Part shown: positions 11,884 through 20,777 of the stretch, in pieces
Layout of the letters: each line of letters opens with the position of its first letter
How positions within the stretch are numbered: position 1 is the stretch's first letter
The notes under the pieces: generated by a model
Seen by the model: the letters and a program-made list of their open reading frames with translations, nothing else
Told to the model about the DNA's origin: nothing
The model's database searches: none
Made by a program: the position numbers and the translations under genes
Assembly (NCBI GenBank): GCA_016721765.1
Contig: JADKHO010000004.1
Coordinates: 558,001-622,000, forward strand
DNA: 64,000 nt
Direction: 5' to 3'
DNA from: Bacteroidota bacterium
GTDB lineage: Bacteria; Bacteroidota; Bacteroidia; UBA4408

Positions 11884-14800
11884 TTTGATTTAATTTATTA
11901 ATGGTGTATGTAATCGCTATATCGTACCAAGTTGGGTCTATTTGTTGACTATAGATAATATTGCGTCTAACCCCATGATTATTCAAATTCCACAAATCCA
12001 ATTTATTTTCATTTAAGGGTAAATCACTTATGTAAACATCACATTTAGTTAAGCCAATTGCGATTGGACTTCTGGCCATTATTTTGAGCTTAGGAATTTC
12101 GTTTGGAAATGGTATGATTGCTTTTCTATCTTCCTTTATCCAAGGATACTTAGTTGGTAGCTCATTGATAATATTTTCACCTAATCTGGCCCTCATGGAA
12201 CTTATTTCTGAATTAAGGTGCAGATTAAATTTCCAATCATTTTTGTCAAAATTTAAAAACTTGGAATCGAGAAATAAATTGGCTTTTGCAAAAATATCTG
12301 TAATAGGTAAATTGGCCCATGTATCATATAGCCAATTAATAGCTAACTCAAACGAATTGAATGAACACCAATGAAATTTAAAGCCTAATTCATCTTCTAT
12401 TTTTTCGCAAGCTTTTATAAATTCTTCATTAGAATCGGTGTTTAACAATAAACAAAAGAATAATTTAGCAGATAAGCTAGATGAGGTGCATGAAGCTCTG
12501 ATATTATCTAAAGCAGAAAATGGAATGTTGTTTTGAATACAAATTTTTATGTATTTAAAAAGTGATATCCAATCTTCGCTATCTATGGAACTGTTATTTA
12601 AATTTGATGCAAAATATGCTATTTTATTTTCCTTTTTTTCTTTCAACAACAAATATTCATCAGGAGCAAAATAGTTGTCTTGAATTGTTGATATGTAGGT
12701 GGGGAGTATTTTGCAATTTGCAGCATTGTCATTATCGAAAACAAGGAATTCTGTATCGCTTATTGTATTGGGGAATGAAAATCCATTTTCATTTTTCTCT
12801 AACTCAATAACATTAATGTTTGTCAATACACAATTTAGTGGGACAGCAAACAAGTTGAATTTTAATTCTAAATCATCGTTAGCCTCAAACCCTTTCTGTT
12901 TGACTGAAATCAAAAGTCTATTGTCGTTTGCGTAAACAAGTAAATTCCTGTCATCTTTGAATTTAAGGCGTGAATTGTATGTTTGAAAGAAATAGATTTT
13001 ACCACCTATTTCCATAATCACTTTGTTTTTTGCACTCATTGAATCAGCTAAGGAAAATAGCTTTTGAATAATGCCTTGAAAGTTTCTTAAGGAAATAGAA
13101 CCAGCATTTAATTTTTGTCTTATGAGAATATCTGGATTTTGTTCATTGTAAAATTTTATGTTTTGGTTTTCACCACAAACGATTCTATAGCCAAATAAAT
13201 TATTTAGTATAAACTCGTGATTGCTCTCAACTATTTTATCATTGTTATCTATAATTTCAAACCCTTTTACAGGAGAAATAATTTCAATAATTAGATTTTC
13301 ATTTTTATAAGAAATTGAACCTTTTATTCTTTTTGGGATTTGATTGATTTTGTTGAATTCAATAATTGACTTATTTTCAGTTGTAGAATTAATTTCATAT
13401 AAATCATTTTGAAAAATAGATAATTTTAGTGAATCATGTTGAAAATAAATACTAGCATTATTTACTTTAGTGCTATCATATTTGAAAGTAGAATTACCAA
13501 TGCTAAATACTTTATCATATTCAATAAGGTCTTTGTATGAAAATTGTAACTCAACTATACCAAAAGGTATTGACTTACCGGAACTCCAATTAATTTCATT
13601 CTTTTTTTTCCAGGCTATTTTAATTTCATTATCTGATATAGTATTGTTGTCTTCATCATAAAAATAAATTTTTGGCATTTTATTTACGACATTCATGTTA
13701 GCACGATGCATCCAATTTGGCATATCAGAAATAATTGTCCAATCAAAGGTTGATTGACACAACTTAAAATCTATTGAAAGTTTTTCGTTTATTTCTGCTA
13801 ATGAATTTTGATTGACTTCATAAAAATACAATGAATGATTTTCGACAATAAAGGATTTACAAAAGCTAACAAGCAAATTTGAATTAGCTGTCAATAAAAA
13901 AGCCTTGTCGTCTTTTAAATTATTCCCATTAATCATCATCCATCTATTTTCTTCCATTTGAATCCAAAACGAAAATACTGCAGCGGATGGAATTGCTTTT
14001 AATTGATTAGGAACATAGTATTTTGTTCCTTCATTATTTGCAAAATAAATTAATGGGATTTGTTGCAATTCATTGTTCCAAACTAATGGATAATTTGAAG
14101 TAGAATATTTTAAATAATCACCATTTAAGTTCTTCTTGTATGCTGCAAGTAAATAATCGTCACAAAACAAATTATATGAATTTGAAAGTTCGTTCAAATC
14201 TGTATTAATTAAACTTGCAAATGCATCTTTCTGAAGCTTATTTGGCAAATCAATTTTCAATGAAATTTCGGCTTTATTGTCACCAAAATAATTTAACTCC
14301 CAAAATGGTTTTAGTTTTATTTGAGTTTGCTTTCTTGATTTAATTTTTTCCTTTTCAATTCTAAGTGAATTGACAAGGTCGCGTTGCTCATTTTGCTCAA
14401 GTATTTCAAGTATTTTTTTACCATCTTCTGAATCATCCCAAATTGCCTTGGAAATCTCTAAGGCAGATTCATAAATACTTTCATTTCTAGTGGAAAGTGG
14501 AAGTAGTCTAATAATATCTAGGTCATTTGAAATATCACTAATATCAATTGGTCTTTTTTCAATAACTTTAACTAAGAATTTTTTCCAATAGGTATTAAAT
14601 CTTATTAAACTTTTAATAGGTATTCTACCTTGTAGAAGCAAGGTTCTGAAGTATAAGGTGTTTTCATTTCTAATCCATTTTAAGCCCAAACTGTAACCAC
14701 CAGCTTTTGCATTTTTGTAAAATTCATCAGAAGTGATAAAATCGTTTTGTAAACCTATAGAATTAAAAACAAGCTCTTTTGAGGGTTTACCTTCAACATA

Positions 14801-14914
14801 TTCAAACTTCCACCAACCAGCGAAGAAATCGGCACATTTGCGATTATCGAAAATTTCGAAAGTTTTTTTTTGCTTAAAATATTCTTTTAACTCTAAATAT
14901 TCAATTTCAGACAT
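11873..14914 (-). CDS. Large partner of the helicase, DruH/YjiT-like candidate
   Basis: A 1013-aa protein of no recognisable catalytic fold. The N terminus (FFAGWWKFEYVEGKPSKE, then WKKFLVKVIEKRP) and the genetic setting, immediately before and overlapping a giant DUF1998 helicase gene, fit the large uncharacterised partner (DruH, also STY4851/YjiT-type) of Druantia type III. This assignment rests mainly on size and context. The rest is a predicted beta-rich, Asn/Lys-rich protein with no signal peptide or membrane segment. Its promoter region carries a -7-like TACTTTTG (14969-14962, minus strand) and, 11 bp further upstream, a TGCA-type palindrome shared with other cassettes of this island. 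Confidence 0.5.
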   Translation of the reverse strand: MSEIEYLELKEYFKQKKTFEIFDNRKCADFFAGWWKFEYVEGKPSKELVFNSIGLQNDFITSDEFYKNAKAGGYSLGLKWIRNENTLYFRTLLLQGRIPIKSLIRFNTYWKKFLVKVIEKRPIDISDISNDLDIIRLLPLSTRNESIYESALEISKAIWDDSEDGKKILEILEQNEQRDLVNSLRIEKEKIKSRKQTQIKLKPFWELNYFGDNKAEISLKIDLPNKLQKDAFASLINTDLNELSNSYNLFCDDYLLAAYKKNLNGDYLKYSTSNYPLVWNNELQQIPLIYFANNEGTKYYVPNQLKAIPSAAVFSFWIQMEENRWMMINGNNLKDDKAFLLTANSNLLVSFCKSFIVENHSLYFYEVNQNSLAEINEKLSIDFKLCQSTFDWTIISDMPNWMHRANMNVVNKMPKIYFYDEDNNTISDNEIKIAWKKKNEINWSSGKSIPFGIVELQFSYKDLIEYDKVFSIGNSTFKYDSTKVNNASIYFQHDSLKLSIFQNDLYEINSTTENKSIIEFNKINQIPKRIKGSISYKNENLIIEIISPVKGFEIIDNNDKIVESNHEFILNNLFGYRIVCGENQNIKFYNEQNPDILIRQKLNAGSISLRNFQGIIQKLFSLADSMSAKNKVIMEIGGKIYFFQTYNSRLKFKDDRNLLVYANDNRLLISVKQKGFEANDDLELKFNLFAVPLNCVLTNINVIELEKNENGFSFPNTISDTEFLVFDNDNAANCKILPTYISTIQDNYFAPDEYLLLKEKKENKIAYFASNLNNSSIDSEDWISLFKYIKICIQNNIPFSALDNIRASCTSSSLSAKLFFCLLLNTDSNEEFIKACEKIEDELGFKFHWCSFNSFELAINWLYDTWANLPITDIFAKANLFLDSKFLNFDKNDWKFNLHLNSEISSMRARLGENIINELPTKYPWIKEDRKAIIPFPNEIPKLKIMARSPIAIGLTKCDVYISDLPLNENKLDLWNLNNHGVRRNIIYSQQIDPTWYDIAITYTINKLNQNEL

Positions 14915-14961
14915 TATGAGAGATTTTTAGATTTATTTCATTACATATATGAAATTGAATT

Positions 14962-14995
14962 CAAAAGTATGTGGTATTAGTGCAGTGGAGGTGCA
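14962..14995 (-). promoter_or_regulatory. Operator-promoter of the Druantia-like operon
   Basis: Minus-strand TGCAC-CTCCA-CTGCA (14995-14981), one mismatch from the island consensus TGCAG-N5-CTGCA, is followed after exactly 11 bp by TACTTTTG (14969-14962), a perfect TAnnTTTG box. The gene start is 48 bp further on. The site overlaps the last codons of a coding remnant, so it could be partly fortuitous; the conserved 11-bp geometry argues that it is real. Confidence 0.55.
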
Positions 14996-15345
14996 GAGAA
15001 ATCTAACTCCCCATCTATCAAACTAATATCAGGAAAATTAACCATTAATCTACTGCTAACCAAATTGAAACTAACTTGCAATCTTTCCTTTTGAGATTTC
15101 AACTCAATATACTCTTTCTTGTCTTTTTTCAGAATAAGACTTAATTTGGTTATTTAAAATCTAAATTTCCTTTTCAATTCCACAATAGCATCTAAACGAT
15201 TCGTTAACTATATACAAAATGGAAAACCTTATATAAAAGAAGGCACATTTAATTTTGTTGCATCAGGAAATAAAAAGTTTTGGAGATGCCAAAATATGGA
15301 AGGTTGCGCTGGTGTTACGGATTATGTGGATATTTATTTTTAAAT
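14983..15345. pseudogene. Two short coding remnants in a 517-bp gap
   Basis: The gap at 14915-15431 has no full gene but two coding-like stretches. On the minus strand, about 50 codons ending near 14983 read LKKDKKEYIELKSQKERLQ and on to a stop, with no start and a stop just upstream. On the plus strand, about 55 codons ending at 15345 read FVASGNKKFWRCQNMEGCAG with a Cys pair like a zinc ribbon, again without a start. Both look like C-terminal tails of deleted genes; I cannot assign a family. They suggest past insertion or deletion at this junction. Confidence 0.3.
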
Positions 15346-15431
15346 AAATATTTATCAACTTATTTGCAATTTTGGTTAAGAATGAAATTTAAACATCGCA
15401 ATATTTATAAAACAAATTCCAAAATCAAAAA

Positions 15432-16100
15432 ATGATTGGAAAATTCTCAAAATTGATTCCTAAAACCTTGATGGAAATGTCAGGGGCAGTTTTTTATTCT
15501 GGCAAAAATGCCTTTGATGGTAAAAAGGACTTTTACATACTAGGCCTTAATCCTGGAGGAAATCCAGACCTTCAGAAAGAAGATACCGTTGCACTGAATG
15601 TCTTAAATAGTTTAAATTTTAATTTCACTGAATATCTTAATGGCGCTTGGAAAGATGGATATAAACCTGGGGAATCCCCTTTACAAAGAAGAATACTTCA
15701 TCTACTTAATAAACTAAACCTATGTCCTTATGATGTGCCTGCTAGCAATATTTGCTTTGTTCGTTCTATTGGTGAAAATGAAATAAAAAATAATTTTATT
15801 AAGTTCGCTAACCTTTGCTGGCCTTTTCACAAACATGTGATTGAAGATTTAGAAATTAAAATCATACTTTGTTTTGGTAAAAGCGCAGGAAATAATGTAA
15901 GAAACAAAATTGGAGCTGATCGGTTTCCTATAGATGAGTTTGTTGAAAGAAACAATCGGAAATGGAAAACTCAAGTATTCAAAAACTCAAATGGGATAAT
16001 TGTAATTGTTGCAACTCATTCAAGCAGAGCAGACTGGACTAAAATAGACACCGATATAAGTCCATTAGTGAAGAAATACTTAGATGGCATAAGTAATTAA
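15432..16100 (+). CDS. Uracil-DNA glycosylase superfamily protein
   Basis: 222 aa. FYILGLNPGGNP (about residues 35-45) resembles the catalytic motif of Mug/SMUG-type UDGs (GxNPG), and ATHSSRADW near the C terminus resembles the second motif (HPS). The middle has the alternating hydrophobic strands expected for the fold (IKIILCFGKSAG). Classical UDGs remove uracil or damaged bases. UDG-like enzymes also occur in phage defence, where they act on modified phage bases. The gene sits alone, in the opposite direction to the Druantia-like operon and next to the WYL regulator operon, so its functional grouping is unclear. It has no island operator upstream. The exact UDG family is uncertain. Confidence 0.6.
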   Translation: MIGKFSKLIPKTLMEMSGAVFYSGKNAFDGKKDFYILGLNPGGNPDLQKEDTVALNVLNSLNFNFTEYLNGAWKDGYKPGESPLQRRILHLLNKLNLCPYDVPASNICFVRSIGENEIKNNFIKFANLCWPFHKHVIEDLEIKIILCFGKSAGNNVRNKIGADRFPIDEFVERNNRKWKTQVFKNSNGIIVIVATHSSRADWTKIDTDISPLVKKYLDGISN

Positions 16101-16311
16101 TTATATAATGACAGAAATTAGTCCCGCTTTTTGTTGTTAACCTTAATTAATTCCTGAAACTTTTTGCATTTCTAATTTTGTAATGGGAGCGTAAATTAAA
16201 AACTCAAATAGTAGTTATAAAAAAGGTAGGATATTTTTTTAGTTAACCTAGGTAAATCTTTTTATAAAAACATCAGATGTTTATCTTAATTCCTTGGAAG
16301 TACATACTATT

Positions 16312-17456
16312 TCAGCTTGGTTTTTCGAATGAGTATTGCTCCTGAGTTTTCTCTAATTGTTTAATAAACTTAATCTTTCCGTAGTTTGTAATTCCAAACT
16401 CCATTAGTATTTTATCATTTTTCTGAAACTTTTTTAGCTTGGGTCGATAGCAAGTATATTTAGTCCAAAATCTCCAGCGAGTTATACTGTCATTTTTTGA
16501 ACTTATCACAAGACTTTCCTTATCGATTTCATTTTTATTGTCAATATAACTTGTGTTTTCCTGCTGGATAATATCTATTTCAGCCGGGCTGAGGTTGTAT
16601 CTAAAAAAAACGTATCAACACTATTGGTAAAAAATTCGTGAGCATTGTTACTAATTTTATTACTGCTGTTGAAATAATTGATTAGCAAGTCATAAACCTC
16701 CTCCTTTTTAAGCTGATCTTTTGCAGCACTAGATTCCTTTTCACTTCCCATGATTCCTTTTATAAAAAAATAGACAACCAATGAGATTATTGATATTCTA
16801 ATAAGAAATCGAAATAAAACCCTTCGTTTTTGCTTTCGAACATAGCTTTTATTTTCCTTGGTATGCTTTAAATAACTGTAGTCAGGAACACCTAAATCCT
16901 CGCATTTAAAATTTCTTCTATTCTCAGCAATTTCTTCCTCTGTATATTCTTTTGGAGGTTCATTATTTGAATACACATTTTTTGAAAAATCAACCTTTGC
17001 ACCATTTGCGTACTTTTTAAAAAACCAATCCATAAATGATTTAAAGGAATCATAGACACTATCAATTGTTGACGTTTTAATAATATCGTGTTCTTTACTA
17101 TCATGTGCAGCACTATTACCCCATTTTATTATGTTATCTATATAAATGCTGATACCTGAATTGATTATTTCCTTTTCTTTCAATTGCTTCAAATATTCAT
17201 AAAGTGGAGGTGTCTTACTTTTGTCAACTTTGCCATTCGAGTCTTTAAAATACACTTGAATGCCCTCTTGCTTGCATATATACTTTAAAATCTTTTCAGT
17301 GTTTTTTCTGGCTATTAAAAGGAATCCTTCCTTCAATGTTTCTTTGTGAACATCTGAATCACCGATCCTTTTTAATTCATCATAGGTTGCGAAAAGCTGT
17401 TTCAGTTTATCCTGAATGGCTTCCAAATCTGTGTTTAAACCTTCGTTAACACTCAT
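16312..17456 (-). CDS. DUF4145-like single-pass membrane protein (frameshifted)
   Basis: The N-terminal 150 residues resemble DUF4145 (RKNTEKILKYICKQEG, then IIKWGNSAAHDS), a helical domain often linked to restriction and defence proteins. A basic segment (RKQKRR) and one membrane helix (about residues 213-231, LIRISIISLVVYFFIKGIM) follow, then a C-terminal domain of about 150 aa. The frame breaks at an eight-base run (16603-16610); adding one base joins FFLDTT and the rest as FFRYNLSPAEID and continues to the stop at 16312. It starts 16 bp after the WYL regulator gene on the same strand and is probably co-transcribed. A role as membrane sensor or anchor is possible but unproven. Confidence 0.5.
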
Positions 17457-17472
17457 TGCCTATTTTTTTTCA

Positions 17473-18465
17473 TTATCTAATTTTTTTTACTCGCTCCAAA
17501 ATAAGCTCTTTAAATGATTTGGGTTCCAGTATTTCAATTTTTTCTCCGTGAGAGAGTAACAAAGATTGCAATTCATAATTGAGTTTTACTTCAATAGAAA
17601 TTGTTACTGCATCATTATCGTGTTTCTTAATTTTTTGTGTACCATGCAACGGCTTAGATTCAATATAAGGCCATAAGTCTTTGTCAATTTTTAAGACCAC
17701 CTTTTGCACATCTCCTTGCACCGTTACACCAATAACTTCTTCAAAGTATTCATTAAAATCAATATCCTCATTCTTTATAAATTTGAGTCTTATATCTTTA
17801 ATTTTGATTATTCTATCTAATGCAAGATTCGTCAGGTATTTATTTGAATCATTGAGCCCAAAACAAAACCAGCGATTATTATATTGCTTTAAATAATAAG
17901 GGTGAAGGGTAACTTCGTATTCGTTTTTTTGTTTGAAATTCTTATAGGTAACCTTTATTACCTTTTCGTGATGAATGCTCTCAAATAGCTTACCTATATG
18001 TTTAACTGCAGTGTAATCCTTGTTTTCATCAAAGCCTATAATTTTTTCTGCTCCCTTCTTTAAACCAAAGCTTGATTCAAATTTAGCAACAACCTCATCC
18101 ACCCACTCAAATTGAGGCATACCTTTAAATCGGCTAAGGATCAATAAAGCCTCTTTCATTTGTGCTGACTCAGACTCATTTAAACCCTTATTATTTATGG
18201 AAAAATTGGGATCCAAATAGCGGTAGTAAACCTCTTTGCCTTCCTTACCCTTAAATAATTCAATTCCCCATCCAGCTTCACTTTCCATGAATTTAATATC
18301 CTCATAAAGTTGTCGCCTTTTAATGCCGTCTGATTTTGAATCATTGTTGTGCAAAGCCACATTACAGGCTTCTAGCAGGTCATTTAAAAAATAATTCCTA
18401 CCGGTATTTCGAAAGCATTTATCTAAAACTAAATATCGAATGGTTGCTTGCTTATTGGTTGCCAT
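17473..18465 (-). CDS. WYL-domain transcriptional regulator
   Basis: 330 aa. An N-terminal winged-HTH region (about residues 1-70, with IKRRQLYEDIKFMES like DeoR/YafY-type regulators) is followed by a WYL domain centred on YNNRWFCFGLN (about residue 190) and a C-terminal WCX-like part. WYL regulators such as BrxR and CapW repress neighbouring defence genes and are thought to respond to nucleotide or nucleic-acid ligands. A perfect 6-5-6 palindrome (18475-18489) lies 9 bp before its ATG, consistent with autoregulation. The same palindrome precedes most gene groups in the island, so I infer that this protein is the island-wide regulator. It is divergent from the NYN/J-domain/vWA cassette and upstream of the DUF4145-like gene. 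Confidence 0.85.
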   Translation of the reverse strand: MATNKQATIRYLVLDKCFRNTGRNYFLNDLLEACNVALHNNDSKSDGIKRRQLYEDIKFMESEAGWGIELFKGKEGKEVYYRYLDPNFSINNKGLNESESAQMKEALLILSRFKGMPQFEWVDEVVAKFESSFGLKKGAEKIIGFDENKDYTAVKHIGKLFESIHHEKVIKVTYKNFKQKNEYEVTLHPYYLKQYNNRWFCFGLNDSNKYLTNLALDRIIKIKDIRLKFIKNEDIDFNEYFEEVIGVTVQGDVQKVVLKIDKDLWPYIESKPLHGTQKIKKHDNDAVTISIEVKLNYELQSLLLSHGEKIEILEPKSFKELILERVKKIR

Positions 18466-18474
18466 ATTTATGTG

Positions 18475-18489
18475 TGCAGATACTCTGCA
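18475..18489. promoter_or_regulatory. Palindromic operator at the WYL gene start
   Basis: TGCAG-ATACT-CTGCA, extended to GTGCAG...CTGCAC, lies 9 bp before the WYL start codon on the minus strand. It therefore covers the leader or ribosome-binding region rather than -33. It is the only strong copy without the 11-bp spacing to a -7 box, which suggests a different mode of repression (roadblock or leader occlusion). Confidence 0.7.
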
Positions 18490-18560
18490 CTAAAATAAAT
18501 AAAATTTGTGATGGATTACAATTGCGAAAGTTCATTTTATAAAAAATAATAAAATATGTG

Positions 18561-18594
18561 TGCAGAATGGTTGCATTAACTAGAATTTACTTTG
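18561..18594 (+). promoter_or_regulatory. Operator-promoter of the NYN/J-domain/vWA cassette
   Basis: TGCAG-AATGG-TTGCA (18561-18575, one mismatch) is followed after 11 bp by TTACTTTG (18587-18594), close to TAnnTTTG. The start codon of the first small gene is at 18614. The same -7 sequence and spacing occur in front of hsdM. Confidence 0.7.
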
Positions 18595-18613
18595 TGTTCA
18601 CGATCTAAATAAA

Positions 18614-18808
18614 ATGGAAAACACCATATTGGACATAAGCTTAGAGTATGCACTTTCTCAATGTGATGAAAAAACAATCGATACGATTCTGGCAACCGAA
18701 TTAAGTCAAGAAGAAAAAAAGGAAATACTAATGAAACAAAACGAAGTTCAGAAGCGCATTATTCTTCAAAAAATAGGATTCAAGAAGGAATTTTTAAAAA
18801 CAATCTAA
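18614..18808 (+). CDS. Small protein leading the NYN/J-domain/vWA cassette
   Basis: 64 aa, predicted all-helical, charged (ELSQEEKKEILMKQNEVQKR), with no signal peptide or membrane segment and no family I recognise. It is the first gene after the shared operator and is followed after 9 bp by the NYN nuclease gene, so it is probably co-translated in the same operon. It could be a regulatory or adaptor subunit. The ATPase/HDR module at 39043 also begins with a small ORF directly after the operator, although the two sequences are not alike. Confidence 0.6.
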   Translation: MENTILDISLEYALSQCDEKTIDTILATELSQEEKKEILMKQNEVQKRIILQKIGFKKEFLKTI

Positions 18809-18817
18809 TTCATACAA

Positions 18818-19375
18818 ATGGAAAAACTAAAGATTGCAGTTTTAATTGATGGGGATAATGCAAATCCAAAAATTATTGAAGATACTTTATCGCAAATACA
18901 AAATCATGGCCAGCTTGCTATTAAAAGGGTTTATGGAGATTGGTCACAACCCCAGCTTGGATGCTGGAAAGTAATTGTTAATAAACATTCTATTAAGACC
19001 ATGCAAACCTTCAATTATACAAAAGGGAAAAACTCAACAGATATAGCATTAATTATTGATGCGATGGATTTACTCTATAGTGGAAAAGTCAACGCCTTCT
19101 GCATTGTTTCTAGCGATTGTGATTTCACAGGCTTAATTCATAGAATCAAAGAAAACAATCTTTTTACAATCGGTGTCGGCAAGGTTCATTCATGTTCTTC
19201 ATTTAAAAATGCATGCGACCTATTCCTTTTTGAAGAAAACAGTATGAAGAAAATTGAGCTAAAAAAGGAAATAAATTATATTGATCCGAAAGAAATAATT
19301 TTTAAAGTCAAAACAAATCCACTTCCCGGATTAAAGATATTAGGAAAAATAGACCCATCAGTTCTAAAGAACTAA
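18818..19375 (+). CDS. NYN-domain (LabA/DUF88-like) putative RNase
   Basis: 185 aa. The acidic residues of the NYN/PIN-like fold are visible: VLIDGDNA at the N terminus, NSTDIALIIDAMDLL in the middle and VSSDCDFTGLI, which together could bind the metal of a nuclease centre. Most LabA-like proteins carry an extra C-terminal OST-HTH region; this one ends with only about 45 residues after the domain. NYN nucleases are used as RNA-cleaving effectors in several conflict systems. The gene is tightly packed between the small leader gene (9 bp) and the J-domain gene (6 bp), so it is likely the effector of this cassette. Catalytic activity is inferred. Confidence 0.75.
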   Translation: MEKLKIAVLIDGDNANPKIIEDTLSQIQNHGQLAIKRVYGDWSQPQLGCWKVIVNKHSIKTMQTFNYTKGKNSTDIALIIDAMDLLYSGKVNAFCIVSSDCDFTGLIHRIKENNLFTIGVGKVHSCSSFKNACDLFLFEENSMKKIELKKEINYIDPKEIIFKVKTNPLPGLKILGKIDPSVLKN

Positions 19376-19381
19376 ACTAAT

Positions 19382-20776
19382 ATGAAATTTATGAACTTGT
19401 TTAATAAAAGGAGAAAGCGACAAGAAGCCCTTGAGCAAAAACAATCTTTAGTTGATGAAAATATAGTAAAAACTATTGCAGTTCAAACTTCAAATATTGA
19501 ACTCCAAAAAAGTACAATGGAAATTGCTTGGAGAAACGAAAAATTAAATGAACAGCTTGTTGAATTAGTGGCCGAAAACGATAGAACAAAAAACATTCTG
19601 CTAGAAAGGGAAAACAAAATCAAAGTAAAGCAAGAAGAGCTTGAGGAAAGACAAAAAGAAATACGGAGAGAGGAAATTGAAATAACAAGTAGGAAAGCAG
19701 ATTTGCGTAAAAATGAGCATCAAGCAATTGAACATGAAAATAAACTCAAGGAAGAAAGCAAGAGGGTTACCATAAGAGAAGCTGAAGCTGAAAAAATTGA
19801 AAAAGAGTCAATCGAAGCAAAAGAAAAGTATCAAGCACTCAATAATGTCTTGGAAGATGAAAAGAAAAATATCACAAAGCTCAGTGAAGAGGCTCAGAAA
19901 AAGTATGAAGAGGCAGATAGCAAAAAAGCTATGGCCAATGCAATCTTTGAAAGAGCCAAAGTTATTGATGAGGAAATTAAAGCGAAAGAACTAAAATTTG
20001 ATGAATACAGAGAAACTATTGAGAATTCACTAAAAGAAAAAATTGCAGAATACGATAGGAGGCTTCAAGATATGGAAGCTGCAAAGCAATTTGTAGACGA
20101 TATAAACTTTGATAAGAGTGAGGAGGGAAAGCAAGCCAAAATAGTTGTGAAAGAATCTATAAGGCAAGCTAAGAAATTACTTAGTGAGATGAAAACCAAA
20201 TTTGATGAACTCGATGAAAAATATGCTACTGGAACATTCAAAGGATTCAGCACCCCAATAGATGAGATAGACAAAAACTATGAGGAGTTAAAATCTTATT
20301 ACTTACAAATTAAGGAACACATTGCTTCCCAAGTTAATTTACCTAAATCAGTAGCGAAATGGCTTGCCAATATTGAGGATTGCATTTTCAATGCGGATAA
20401 ATTCATAAAATCTTGGGAGTTTTCCGAGAGCTTCAGAAATATCATCTTAGGCTTGGCAACATGTAAAAATTACGAATTATTGCTGAGTATTTTACAGGAA
20501 TTTTCTGATGAAAGTGAAGCAGATGCTACTAATTCAACAAGTGAAAAATTTACTGACTGGTATGAAATTCTAGATGTTGAAATAGATGCAGACCCAATTG
20601 AAATAAAAAAAGCTTATAGGAAGGCAGCAAAGAAATACCATCCTGATAAAAACCCAGGAAACAAAGAGGCTGAAGAAAAATTCAAGAAAGCTGCTGAAGC
20701 TTATGATATATTATCAGATCCAGAAAAGAGAAAAGAATATGACAACAAACGAAATAACTATAAACAAAAACAATAA
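19382..20776 (+). CDS. Coiled-coil protein with C-terminal J-domain
   Basis: 464 aa. Residues about 15-280 are a long Glu/Lys-rich coiled coil (for example RQKEIRREEIEITSRKADL). A helical domain with a cluster of Cys and Trp follows, and residues about 393-455 form a J-domain (DWYEILDVEIDADPIEIKKA, then KYHPDKNPGN with the HPD triad). The J-domain should stimulate an Hsp70 (DnaK) ATPase. Its C-terminal position behind a coiled coil, without the zinc-finger and substrate domains of DnaJ, marks it as a specialised co-chaperone or scaffold. It stands between a NYN nuclease and a vWA protein, and the vWA start codon lies 1 bp after its stop. Confidence 0.8.
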   Translation: MKFMNLFNKRRKRQEALEQKQSLVDENIVKTIAVQTSNIELQKSTMEIAWRNEKLNEQLVELVAENDRTKNILLERENKIKVKQEELEERQKEIRREEIEITSRKADLRKNEHQAIEHENKLKEESKRVTIREAEAEKIEKESIEAKEKYQALNNVLEDEKKNITKLSEEAQKKYEEADSKKAMANAIFERAKVIDEEIKAKELKFDEYRETIENSLKEKIAEYDRRLQDMEAAKQFVDDINFDKSEEGKQAKIVVKESIRQAKKLLSEMKTKFDELDEKYATGTFKGFSTPIDEIDKNYEELKSYYLQIKEHIASQVNLPKSVAKWLANIEDCIFNADKFIKSWEFSESFRNIILGLATCKNYELLLSILQEFSDESEADATNSTSEKFTDWYEILDVEIDADPIEIKKAYRKAAKKYHPDKNPGNKEAEEKFKKAAEAYDILSDPEKRKEYDNKRNNYKQKQ

Positions 20777-20777
20777 C

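Noticed and set aside
16603..16610. Homopolymer indels as phase-variation switches
   Set aside because: Most breaks fall in runs of only 3-5 bases, too short for frequent slippage, and nearly all are losses. Only the eight-base run here could be a plausible switch.
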